From a candidate division CSSED10-310 bacterium (GTDB lineage: Bacteria > CSSED10-310 > JAFGDC01), in assembly GCA_016932295.1 (NCBI GenBank), contig JAFGDC010000440.1, positions 1-13,023 on the forward strand: DNA of 13,023 bases, in the 5' to 3' direction. The translations under genes and the position numbers were made by a program. Shown here piece by piece: positions 1 through 6,247 of the stretch. Every line of letters begins with the position of its first letter. The first letter of the stretch is position 1. The notes under the pieces are model-generated. The model ran no database searches, was not told the DNA's origin, and was given only the letters and a program-made list of their open reading frames with translations.

Positions 1-2
1 CG

Positions 3-80
3 TTCGGAGCATGGTTCGCGGCAAAGCGCCGCCTGGCAGGGGTAACAAACATCTTGAAAGATAAAGGTACTCTGTTTTAG
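3..80 (+). CDS. Possible 3' tail of an upstream gene (partial)
   Basis: The third forward frame is open from the window edge to a TAG at 78-80 and gives about 25 residues rich in Ala, Arg, Lys and hydrophobics, with a basic tail (ending ILKDKGTLF). It reads like an ordinary protein C-terminus. The other two forward frames are also open from the edge (stops at 43-45 and 62-64), so the choice of frame is a guess. If real, its last codons overlap the promoter proposed at 54-83. No function can be assigned. Confidence 0.2.
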   Translation, partial: FGAWFAAKRRLAGVTNILKDKGTLF

Positions 81-83
81 TAT
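54..83 (+). promoter_or_regulatory. Putative sigma-70-type promoter of the GlmL-like operon
   Basis: TTGAAA at 54-59 and TAGTAT at 78-83 are separated by 18 bases. This matches five of six and four of six consensus positions. Transcription would begin near 90 and give a leader of about 70 bases before the TTG start at 159. It is the only good promoter-like pair seen ahead of the five-gene run. The call rests on pattern only. Confidence 0.4.
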
Positions 84-158
84 CATTAACTTGTATGAAG
101 CACGGTGGGCGCGGGAGACGAAACGTTTCGATTCCGCTCCGGCCGGAAGGAGGAATGT

Positions 159-455
159 TTGAGTTTTTTGACCAGGTTGTTCGGGAAGAAGCCGGCGGGG
201 GGCGGCCTCGACAACGAGACGGCGCTGCGAATGGTGATGGGTGACAACGTAAAGGACATCTCGTACAAAGAGTTGTGCCTGTCCAACAAGTTCTCTCAGG
301 AAGCATTGGTCAGTCTGTTGATACGTAAGGGGGTGATCACGGGAGAGGAGATGTTGGCGGAGTTTAATCAGCTCAGTAAACAAAATGAAAAAGCTGTCGA
401 ACGGCTCAAATTGAGACGCAATGGGGATGGCAAGAGAGAACAATCCGGTGGGTAG
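159..455 (+). CDS. Small uncharacterised protein, first gene of the GlmL-like operon
   Basis: Encodes about 98 residues from a TTG start at 159. I chose this start because AAGGAGG at 147-153 lies 5 bases upstream and the product then begins with SFLTRLFGKK, a common type of N-terminus. A GTG at 105 in the same frame would add 18 residues but has no clear ribosome binding site. The product is hydrophilic with no signal peptide or membrane segment. The middle looks helical and resembles a small all-alpha fold: residues from about 20 run through two or three predicted helices, with a Lys/Arg/Glu-rich tail that could form a short coiled coil. I do not recognise the family. The gene overlaps the next one by 35 bases (from 421), which points to translational coupling and a shared role with the membrane protein and the ATPase downstream. 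Confidence 0.65.
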   Translation: MSFLTRLFGKKPAGGGLDNETALRMVMGDNVKDISYKELCLSNKFSQEALVSLLIRKGVITGEEMLAEFNQLSKQNEKAVERLKLRRNGDGKREQSGG

Positions 456-864
456 CGAGGTGCTCGAGTGGACCGTGCAGCCAGTACGCCGGCAGCCCGT
501 GAGGGGGCTCCTGGTGGGAGCATTCTGCCTGCTCATCTGGGGGATCGTTTGGCTGTGGACCCGTAATCCGCTGTTTGTCGCCCTGTCGGTGTTGTTTCTG
601 ACGGTTTCCATCGCCCAGTTCTACCTGCCGGTACATTACCGGCTGACAGAGGAGGGTGCCGAGCGAATCTACCTGGGTTTTTCCGTATTGAAACCATGGG
701 GTTATTTCCGCTCAATATACACGGATCGTTCCGGGGTGTTCCTCAGTCCATTTGTCGGTCGATCCTTCTTCGAGAGTTATCGTGGGATGTATCTGCGGGC
801 GCAGGGGAACAGCGAGGAGATAGCCGAGTATGTCAGAAAAAAGATGGCGCCGGATACGAAGTGA
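421..864 (+). CDS. Two-TM uncharacterised membrane protein
   Basis: Encodes 147 residues. A short charged N-terminus with the segment LEWTVQPVRRQP is followed by two hydrophobic segments at roughly residues 28-46 and 50-68, separated by the short loop WTRNP. A cytoplasmic domain of about 75 residues follows. The tail has a motif-like stretch, RSIYTDRSGVFLSPF (about 99-113), then a charged helix ending at the stop. From memory this resembles a conserved hypothetical family with two membrane helices and a small PH-like beta domain; that is recollection, not a search result. Starts at ATG 421, ATG 427 or GTG 448 are all possible. None has a strong Shine-Dalgarno, and I kept the longest. The gene overlaps both neighbours (35 bases with the gene before, 35 with the gene after), so it belongs to the operon and may tether its partners to the membrane. 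Confidence 0.75.
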   Translation: MGMARENNPVGSEVLEWTVQPVRRQPVRGLLVGAFCLLIWGIVWLWTRNPLFVALSVLFLTVSIAQFYLPVHYRLTEEGAERIYLGFSVLKPWGYFRSIYTDRSGVFLSPFVGRSFFESYRGMYLRAQGNSEEIAEYVRKKMAPDTK

Positions 865-1213
865 GCTGAAGAACGCCTTTGCGGTACGCTCCGAGGAACG
901 GGTGCTCACCGCCGAAGAAGAAGCACTGCTGGACACTATCGCCGGCGCTATCGTCAAACGCAGTCTTACCGTACCCGCCCTGATGTTCCTGGAAACGATC
1001 AAACCGTTGAACATGGTGGGATCGCAGATCATGGCTTTCTTCGAGCCCTTCGCGGATAGCTTGTTGAAAGGAAAAGGATACAGTATGTTAAGAGATCTAC
1101 TGGAAGACCGGCGATGTGTCAGCACGCTCATCGAGCGCATCGAACGCCTGGACAGGGAACAATTGGAGTCCAGGCGCCGGAAGACTGATGTTGCTTCGGA
1201 AGGAGATGAATGA
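830..1213 (+). CDS. Small uncharacterised helical protein upstream of GlmL-like ATPase
   Basis: Encodes 127 residues with a very basic N-terminus (SEKRWRRIRSELKN), a mostly helical body and a charged C-terminus. A distinctive central stretch at about residues 46-72 carries PALMFLETIKPLNMVGSQ and then MAFFEPF. It is amphipathic and moderately hydrophobic but too broken to be a clear membrane helix, so peripheral membrane contact or a buried helical core are both possible. GAGGAGA at 814-820 is 9 bases upstream of the ATG. The stop overlaps the start of the ATPase gene as ATGA (1210-1213), a classical sign of translational coupling. The function is unknown, and its position suggests it works with the ATPase. 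Confidence 0.75.
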   Translation: MSEKRWRRIRSELKNAFAVRSEERVLTAEEEALLDTIAGAIVKRSLTVPALMFLETIKPLNMVGSQIMAFFEPFADSLLKGKGYSMLRDLLEDRRCVSTLIERIERLDREQLESRRRKTDVASEGDE

Positions 1214-3042
1214 TGAGCATACGACCCGAAGATATTCGAGTGATCCTGGCGACTGATTGCGGGAGCACCACCACCAAGGCCATCCTGATCGAGAAGAAAG
1301 GGGAAGAGTTCCGCCTGGTCACTCGTGGAGAGGCGCCCACCACCGTTGAAGCCCCCTTCGAGGATGTCACCATGGGAGTGCTCAACGCCGTGGCCGAGGT
1401 GGAGGAACTCGCCGGCCGTAAGCTGCTGGATGAAAACCATCGTATCATCACTCCCGCCCGAGGTGACGTGGGCGCGGATATTTACATCTCCACGTCGTCC
1501 GCCGGTGGCGGTCTGCAGATGATGGTGGCGGGAGTGGTGCGGACCATGACCGCCGAGAGTGCCGAACGTGCCGCACTGGGAGCCGGCTCCATCGTCATGG
1601 ATGTGATCGCCTCCAACGACAAACGTTTGCCGCATGAACAAATTCAACGCATCCGGGATCTCAGGCCGGACATGATCCTCCTGTCGGGAGGCATCGACGG
1701 CGGCACTACCACTCATGTCGCCGAACTGGCGGAACTCATTGCCGCCGCCAGTCCCAAGCCACGTCTCGGTATCGGGTACAATCTGCCGGTCATTTATGCG
1801 GGTAATGTCAAGGCGCGGGACATCGTCCAGGAAAATCTTCAGGAAAAAACCGATCTTTTCATGGTGGAGAACCTGCGACCAGTTCTCGAACGTGAAAATC
1901 TCGGGCCGGCCAGGGAGAAAATCCATGATCTGTTCATGGAGCATGTCATGGCGCAGGCTCCTGGCTACAAGAAGCTCATGTCCTGGGCCGATGCGCCCAT
2001 CATGCCGACGCCGGGTGCCGTGGGTGAGATCATCCAGACCATCGCCGACAAGAACAATTTACAGGTGGTCGGCGTTGATATCGGCGGCGCCACCACCGAT
2101 GTCTTCTCGGTGTTCCAGAAGACTTTCAACCGAACGGTGAGCGCTAATCTCGGGATGAGTTATTCCATCTCCAACGTGTTGGCCTCGGCCGGTTTGAAAA
2201 ACGTGATGAGGTGGGTACCCTTCGACATGAATGAGCGGGAACTGCGCAACAGGATCAAGAACAAAATGATCCGGCCCACCACTATTCCACAATCGCTGGA
2301 AGAACTGGTGATCGAACAGGCCATCGCCAAGGAGGCCCTCAGATTGGCCTTCGAACAGCACAAGTCCTTCGCCACGTCGCTCAAGGGCGTTCAGAAACAA
2401 CGCACCATCGCCGATGCCTTCGATCAGACCGGCACCGGTGAAACGATTGTCAACATGCTCACCCTCGACCTGTTGGTCGGGTCGGGAGGCGTCCTGTCAC
2501 ATGCCCCCCGCCGTCATCAGTCCGCCATGATGCTCATCGATGCCTTCCTGCCGGAAGGGGTCACCATGCTGGCCGTCGATTCCATCTTCATGATGCCGCA
2601 ACTGGGAGTGCTCACGACCGTTCATCACAAAGCCGCCACCGATGTGTTCATCAAGGACTGCCTGATTCATCTCGGTACAAACATCGCTCCGGTCGGAGTG
2701 ACCAAGCCAGGCAAGGAAGTGATGGCATACGAAATCACCTTCCCTGACGGCGTGAAGGAATCGGGTACACTACACATGGGTGAGATGAAGCGCTTCGAAC
2801 TGCCGGTTGGTGCACAAGCCACCGCTGCCATGGAACCGGCGCGCGGTTTCGATCTCGGCAACGGTAAAAAAATCAAGTGGGAAGGTACGATCACCGGCGG
2901 CATCGCCGGTGTCATTCTGGACGGCCGCGGGCGACCCTTCGACCTGCCGGAGGAGGCGGGGGAAAGGGTCCGCAAACTAAAGGAATGGATGGAAGTGATG
3001 GCCGCCTATGACCTGGACAAACTCAACAAACTGGGGGGATAA
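1210..3042 (+). CDS. GlmL/MutL-family ASKHA ATPase with C-terminal extension
   Basis: Encodes 610 residues of the glutamate mutase L (GlmL/MutL) family, ATPases of the actin/Hsp70/sugar-kinase superfamily. The phosphate-1 loop is DCGSTTTK at residues 16-23. A Gly-rich SAGGGLQMM lies near 97-105, GGIDGGTTTH near 160, and the phosphate-2 motif DIGGATTD at 290-297. Characterised GlmL/MutL proteins are linked to adenosylcobalamin mutases and are usually around 450-480 residues. Here about 130-150 extra residues at the C-terminus look beta-rich (for example FELPVGAQATAAMEP and GTITGGIAGVILDGRGRPF). Start: ATG at 1210 overlapping the preceding stop, with GGAAGGAG just upstream; ATG 1213 is equally possible. 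No mutase subunit lies in the window, so the usual label of B12-mutase chaperone is doubtful. The 374-residue gene follows after 2 bases, which suggests a direct functional partner. The product should be cytoplasmic. Confidence 0.9.
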   Translation: MMSIRPEDIRVILATDCGSTTTKAILIEKKGEEFRLVTRGEAPTTVEAPFEDVTMGVLNAVAEVEELAGRKLLDENHRIITPARGDVGADIYISTSSAGGGLQMMVAGVVRTMTAESAERAALGAGSIVMDVIASNDKRLPHEQIQRIRDLRPDMILLSGGIDGGTTTHVAELAELIAAASPKPRLGIGYNLPVIYAGNVKARDIVQENLQEKTDLFMVENLRPVLERENLGPAREKIHDLFMEHVMAQAPGYKKLMSWADAPIMPTPGAVGEIIQTIADKNNLQVVGVDIGGATTDVFSVFQKTFNRTVSANLGMSYSISNVLASAGLKNVMRWVPFDMNERELRNRIKNKMIRPTTIPQSLEELVIEQAIAKEALRLAFEQHKSFATSLKGVQKQRTIADAFDQTGTGETIVNMLTLDLLVGSGGVLSHAPRRHQSAMMLIDAFLPEGVTMLAVDSIFMMPQLGVLTTVHHKAATDVFIKDCLIHLGTNIAPVGVTKPGKEVMAYEITFPDGVKESGTLHMGEMKRFELPVGAQATAAMEPARGFDLGNGKKIKWEGTITGGIAGVILDGRGRPFDLPEEAGERVRKLKEWMEVMAAYDLDKLNKLGG

Positions 3043-3044
3043 CC

Positions 3045-4169
3045 ATGACCCATGCATATACACCAGGATTGAAGGTTACTGAAAATTTCCTCCTCCGCAA
3101 GCGGCGGATACTCCCCCTGCTGGGCGAGGTGGTCGTGAAGGTCGGCGACAGTGTGAAATCAGACCAGGTGGTGGCGCGCACCGAACTCCCCGGCAACGTC
3201 AAACCGGTAAATGCCGCCAATTTCCTCGGCGTCGCCCAGGAAGATATCGAGACCACCCTGATCAAGAAAATGGGTGAACCCATCGAAAAGGGTGAAGCAT
3301 ATGCCATGCACAAGACCTTCTTCGGGTTGTTCAAGACGGTGCTGAAGGCGGAGGAACCCTGCGTCATCGAGAGCGTGTCCAAGATCACCGGTCACATCCT
3401 GCTGCGCGGCAAACCAATCCCGGTGGAAGTGTCCGCCTACGTTGACGGAGAAGTGTTGGAAGTGATCCCAAGGGAAGGCGTGGTGGTCGAGACTTACTGC
3501 ACCTTCATCCAGGGCATCTTCGGAATCGGCGGGGAACGCCACGGCCGCATCGTGATGGCGTCCACCAACAATACCATGGTACTTGAAGACAAGCATATCA
3601 AGAACGAGTACAAGGATTGTATCATCGTCGGTGGCAGCCTGGTGACCGCAGCCGCCCTGCGCAAGGCGATCTCCGTCGGCGTCAAAGGAATCATTGTCGG
3701 TGGTTTCAATGACCGGGACCTGCGTGACTTCCTTGGTTATGACATCGGCGTCGCCATCACCGGAACCGAACCAATCAGCCTTTCACTCCTCGTCACCGAA
3801 GGTTTCGGCCAGATCGACATGGCTTCCCACACCTATGAACTGCTGAAAAAATACGAAGGACATCTGGCCAGCATCAATGGTGCAACCCAGATTCGCGCCG
3901 GCGTCATCCGTCCGGAAGTGGTGATCCCGACCCCAAAACCCGCGCACTCCGAGAAGGAACTTGCACGACAGGTGGGCAGCCTGGATGTCGGCAACCTCGT
4001 GCGGGTCATTCGACCGCCGTATTTCGGCCATCTCGGCACCGTCACCGCCCTGCCGCCGGAATTGAGGAAACTGGAATCCGAATCCATGGCCCGGGTTCTG
4101 GAAATCAAGATGGATAATGGCGTCGTCACCATCATTCCCCGCGCCAACGTCGAGATGATCGAAACGTGA
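3045..4169 (+). CDS. Uncharacterised protein with barrel-sandwich-like and KOW-like segments, partner of the GlmL-like ATPase
   Basis: Encodes 374 residues with no signal peptide or membrane helix. The N-terminal segment (about 8-65) has the pattern LGEVVVKVGDSVKSDQVVA, the beta-turn-beta half-motif of lipoyl/biotinyl-like barrel-sandwich folds, but lacks the modifiable Lys of a true carrier. A second short beta region with GHILLRGKPIPVEV (about 113-128) is similar. The middle (about 165-275) has a Rossmann-like run (DCIIVGGSLVTAAALRKA, then VGVKGIIVGGFNDRDL, then GVAITGTE). Near 280-300 lies SINGATQIRAGVIRPEVVIP. The C-terminus (about 320-374) reads LVRVIRPPYFGHLGTV followed by beta strands and PRANVEMIE, a KOW-like small barrel. 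From memory, this protein accompanies GlmL-like genes in other uncultured bacteria. It is the last gene of the run and converges with the minus-strand unit. Function unknown. Confidence 0.85.
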   Translation: MTHAYTPGLKVTENFLLRKRRILPLLGEVVVKVGDSVKSDQVVARTELPGNVKPVNAANFLGVAQEDIETTLIKKMGEPIEKGEAYAMHKTFFGLFKTVLKAEEPCVIESVSKITGHILLRGKPIPVEVSAYVDGEVLEVIPREGVVVETYCTFIQGIFGIGGERHGRIVMASTNNTMVLEDKHIKNEYKDCIIVGGSLVTAAALRKAISVGVKGIIVGGFNDRDLRDFLGYDIGVAITGTEPISLSLLVTEGFGQIDMASHTYELLKKYEGHLASINGATQIRAGVIRPEVVIPTPKPAHSEKELARQVGSLDVGNLVRVIRPPYFGHLGTVTALPPELRKLESESMARVLEIKMDNGVVTIIPRANVEMIET

Positions 4170-4250
4170 TCCTGCCATGACCAGGAGTCACCTGCCGGTT
4201 ACAGACCGCAACTGAGTGAGGGGATCTCGTCCGGGCATACAACGGCGATG
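4170..4250. other. Convergent intergenic gap without a clear terminator
   Basis: These 81 bases separate two convergent genes. The only small inverted repeat I could find is CGGT-TACAG-ACCG near 4193-4205, with no T-run on either strand. Termination of the GlmL-like operon is therefore not explained by an obvious intrinsic terminator. Confidence 0.4.
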
Positions 4251-5276
4251 CTATGAACCCGTGATGTGATACTCCGCGAGCAGCGCGGCATCCACCGGTT
4301 TCGCTCTCAGGCTGCCCAGTTCCGCCGGTTGCCGGCAGGATACCTGAATCAGTACCGCCTGGTCCGGCGCCGCCTTGGAATAACGGGCAAGGATCGCGGC
4401 GGCAAGGATGGGCACGCCAGGATCGATGGCGGCGCCGGGGGCAGGGCGCAGGATGAGCCCTTCCGCGCCGGGTACTTCCAGGTGCATCAGGTGCACATCC
4501 CAGGGCTGCGCCATCTCGCGCAATCGCTGATTCTCGAGTTCGGTACGCCCCACCACCAGCCGTGTGCCATCCGCCAGTCGAAAATGCCGTCCAACATGAA
4601 GCATGTGCAACCGACTGGATTCGATCGTGCCATGGTCTTCGATATACATGCCCAGCCGGCGCGAGAAACCCTTGTCGGTGAGCAGGCAGCCGCCGGCCGG
4701 CGTGGGTAAGTCCGTGAGGCCGAATTCTGCGGCGAGACGGATTTGCTCCTTGCGACCGCGGCCGTTTATCCCCATGAGCCGGTTCCGATCCACCAACCCG
4801 TTTCGCTCCATCCATGTCGGCGCCAGCAGCCACGCACTGAGTGGCCTCAGAACCATGCCCTCGACACCGGCCCGGCGCTCGATCAATGCCATTGTCCGTG
4901 ATTTTTGCGACATCGGACGCTGTCCGACCACCTCGCCCGTTACCAGAAATGAGGCTCCCAACTCCACCATCGCTTCATGCGCCTTGCCCAACATCATGAT
5001 GTGGCAGTCGATGCATGGATTCATCCGCTTGCCGAACCCAAAGCGGGGCGCATGAATCATTTCCAGCATTTCACGGTTCACATCACGGACTTCCAGGGGG
5101 ACCCGCCACTTCGCCAGGTCTGATTCAATCCTGGCCATGGCGGCATGACGCTTTGGATGCAGGTCATGCACCAGGTGCAGCGCGGTCACCTGCAGGGACT
5201 GGCGTTGCAGGAGCAACAGGGTCAGCATGCTGTCCAGTCCGCCGGAGTATAGCAGGACCGCGTCAGGATGAGGCAT
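4251..5276 (-). CDS. PP-loop thiouridylase-like enzyme with C-terminal NFACT-R-like domain
   Basis: Encodes 341 residues. The N-terminus carries the ATP-pyrophosphatase PP-loop SGGLDS at residues 11-16, in the style of ThiI, MnmA and TtcA. NPCIDCH at 86-92 (Cys88 and Cys91) forms a CxxC pair, TGEVVGQRPMSQ at 113-124 is typical of this subfamily, and PAGGC at 193-197 supplies a third conserved Cys that could carry or accept sulfur or bind a cluster. The last 120 residues resemble the NFACT-R RNA-binding module known to be fused to thiouridylation-type PP-loop enzymes. The likely role is ATP-dependent sulfur insertion into a tRNA base; the exact position is not inferable. It lacks the THUMP domain of classical ThiI and the usual MnmA C-terminus. 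The ATG overlaps the end of the DciA-like gene by 14 bases, so the two are cotranscribed. Often annotated loosely as ThiI-like or MnmA-like. Confidence 0.85.
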   Translation of the reverse strand: MPHPDAVLLYSGGLDSMLTLLLLQRQSLQVTALHLVHDLHPKRHAAMARIESDLAKWRVPLEVRDVNREMLEMIHAPRFGFGKRMNPCIDCHIMMLGKAHEAMVELGASFLVTGEVVGQRPMSQKSRTMALIERRAGVEGMVLRPLSAWLLAPTWMERNGLVDRNRLMGINGRGRKEQIRLAAEFGLTDLPTPAGGCLLTDKGFSRRLGMYIEDHGTIESSRLHMLHVGRHFRLADGTRLVVGRTELENQRLREMAQPWDVHLMHLEVPGAEGLILRPAPGAAIDPGVPILAAAILARYSKAAPDQAVLIQVSCRQPAELGSLRAKPVDAALLAEYHITGS

Positions 5277-5748
5277 GATCCCGCGTTCTCTTCATCTGGT
5301 AATCATGCTGTATAACCTGTCGAACCTTGTCTCGTAAAAGACGATTGGGGATGACGCGGACCATGGCCTCGATTTCCCGTGACTCCCGTTCATCCAGTTC
5401 TGTCACCGGCGGCTTGCTGTCACACGTCACGGGCAGCTCCCGATCCATTTCGGGAGCATGGGTGAAGATCAACCGCTCTATACCCCTGAAGCATGATGTA
5501 TCAGCACACCGCATGGAGAGGAACTGGTGCATGCGGAGCAACTGCTTGAGTAATGATCGATCGTCTACCTGCACCACAAGCGTTCCGCCGTCGAACTGCG
5601 CCACCTGTGTGTGCGCCGCGACACCAGCGCCCACCACCTCCAGCCAGCCCATGGCGAGGCGCAACCGCCTCGCTGGCTCCTCATCCCATGCCAGCCCGGT
5701 CCCGGTTATTATTTCATTGAGGGAAACGGCTTCATCCTCGCCTCTCAT
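5263..5748 (-). CDS. DUF721/DciA-like protein
   Basis: Encodes 161 residues. The core at about 33-72 shows the DUF721 pattern: W at the start of a strand, VVGAGVAAHTQVAQFDGG, then TLVVQVDDRSLLKQL. In characterised bacteria DUF721 proteins of the DciA type help load the replicative helicase DnaB. Others remain uncharacterised and are associated with RNA or DNA contacts. The C-terminal third is charged and unlike DciA tails I know, so I do not assign the gene symbol. The start is ATG 5748, preceded by AGGAGG (plus-strand 5754-5759) at 5-base spacing, and a promoter lies at 5771-5799. The stop overlaps the PP-loop gene by 14 bases. Confidence 0.75.
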   Translation of the reverse strand: MRGEDEAVSLNEIITGTGLAWDEEPARRLRLAMGWLEVVGAGVAAHTQVAQFDGGTLVVQVDDRSLLKQLLRMHQFLSMRCADTSCFRGIERLIFTHAPEMDRELPVTCDSKPPVTELDERESREIEAMVRVIPNRLLRDKVRQVIQHDYQMKRTRDHASS

Positions 5749-5770
5749 CGCTGCCTCCTGGACTCGAACC

Positions 5771-5799
5771 AGCGTAGAAAGTCGCCTTCATCCTGTCAA
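5771..5799 (-). promoter_or_regulatory. Sigma-70-type promoter for the DciA-like / PP-loop unit
   Basis: On the minus strand a perfect TTGACA (plus 5794-5799) is followed after 17 bases by TACGCT (plus 5771-5776), which matches three of six -10 positions, including the key first, second and last ones. Transcription would start near 5764, giving a very short leader that still includes the AGGAGG site. Perfect -35 and ideal spacing make this one of the better promoter calls in the window. Confidence 0.55.
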
Positions 5800-6020
5800 C
5801 CGGCGCGTTTCCCAAACGATCAGGGGTGATGCACCCGAATGAAGATACCTGCCGGAGCCACTCAATACATACTACGGATCTTACCCCAGGGTCGTACCCG
5901 GAATCCACTACCGTTGGCTGAGAGCCTTTGGCAATCAAGGCATTACGGCGGACACACGTTTCTTCAGTCAAGTCGATTCGCCGATGTTGATGGGTAACCT
6001 GCGGCGTGGCCGCTGCCATC

Positions 6021-6098
6021 GTCTCCGGGGACGGAGTGGTCGTCTCCGGGGACGGAGTGGTCGTCTCCGGGGACGGAGTGGTCGTTTCCGGGGACGGC
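6021..6098. repeat. 21-bp tandem repeat, each unit with a hairpin core
   Basis: Three near-identical 21-base units start at 6021, 6042 and 6063, with a fourth, partial and slightly diverged one at 6084-6098. The core of each unit is CTCCG-GGGA-CGGAG, a 5-bp stem with a 4-base loop (GGGA on the plus strand, of GNRA type; TCCC on the minus strand). The spacers are short and GT-rich. The fourth copy has T for C in the stem. Because 21 is a multiple of three, the array is open in several frames and encodes a seven-residue repeat in each. No flanking spacers of CRISPR type exist. Confidence 0.9.
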
Positions 6099-6208
6099 GC
6101 TGGAACCCTTGAAATGCATCCACCGGATCTGCCTGACACTAACTCCCAATCATAGGCGATGGATTGAGGCGATCCGATGCATCTTGCCGTTCCAGATGAA
6201 TTTTGCTA

Positions 6209-6222
6209 GGGATGAGCATCCC
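6209..6222. repeat. Perfect palindrome upstream of galU
   Basis: GGGATG-AG-CATCCC is a 14-base perfect inverted repeat 25 bases before the galU start. It could be an operator or a chance palindrome. A weak promoter-like pair, TTGCCG at 6184-6189 and TAGGGA at 6207-6212, would place it over the -10 region, but that -10 is poor. Confidence 0.4.
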
Positions 6223-6247
6223 ATGTACGTCACGGAAAGGTGCGAAT

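Larger units (their letters stand above)
5800..6233. other. Largely noncoding region between divergent units
   Basis: About 430 bases with no convincing gene. Present are a small palindrome GGGTG-ATG-CACCC at 5824-5836, the 21-bp tandem repeat at 6021-6098 and a palindrome at 6209-6222. A minus-strand frame is open from a GTG at 6139 to 5732 and would encode a protein with PSPETTT repeats. It runs through the dciA-like promoter and overlaps that gene's start, and its non-repeat part looks like random translation, so I do not call it. A plus-strand frame open from about 5840 to 6114 has no usable early start codon. Confidence 0.5.

Noticed and set aside
712..1944. Long minus-strand open frame (410 codons)
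   Set aside because: It lies antisense to the coupled plus-strand genes and the GlmL-like ATPase. The product is His-, Gly- and Ser-rich without family resemblance, typical of a GC-rich antisense shadow.
5755..5776. tRNA T-arm-like sequence GGTTCGAGTCC on the minus strand
   Set aside because: Only four of five stem pairs form, and no complementary 5' acceptor strand or anticodon arm lies at the right distance, so it is not a tRNA gene or a convincing tRNA-derived attachment site.
6021..6098. CRISPR array
   Set aside because: The 21-bp units are directly contiguous with no unique spacers, and no cas gene is nearby.
5732..6139. Minus-strand frame from a GTG with PSPETTT repeats (about 135 codons)
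   Set aside because: The repeat part follows from the 21-bp array, the rest looks like random translation, and the frame runs through the dciA-like promoter and overlaps that gene's start. A GGGAG site 4 bases before the GTG was not enough to call it.
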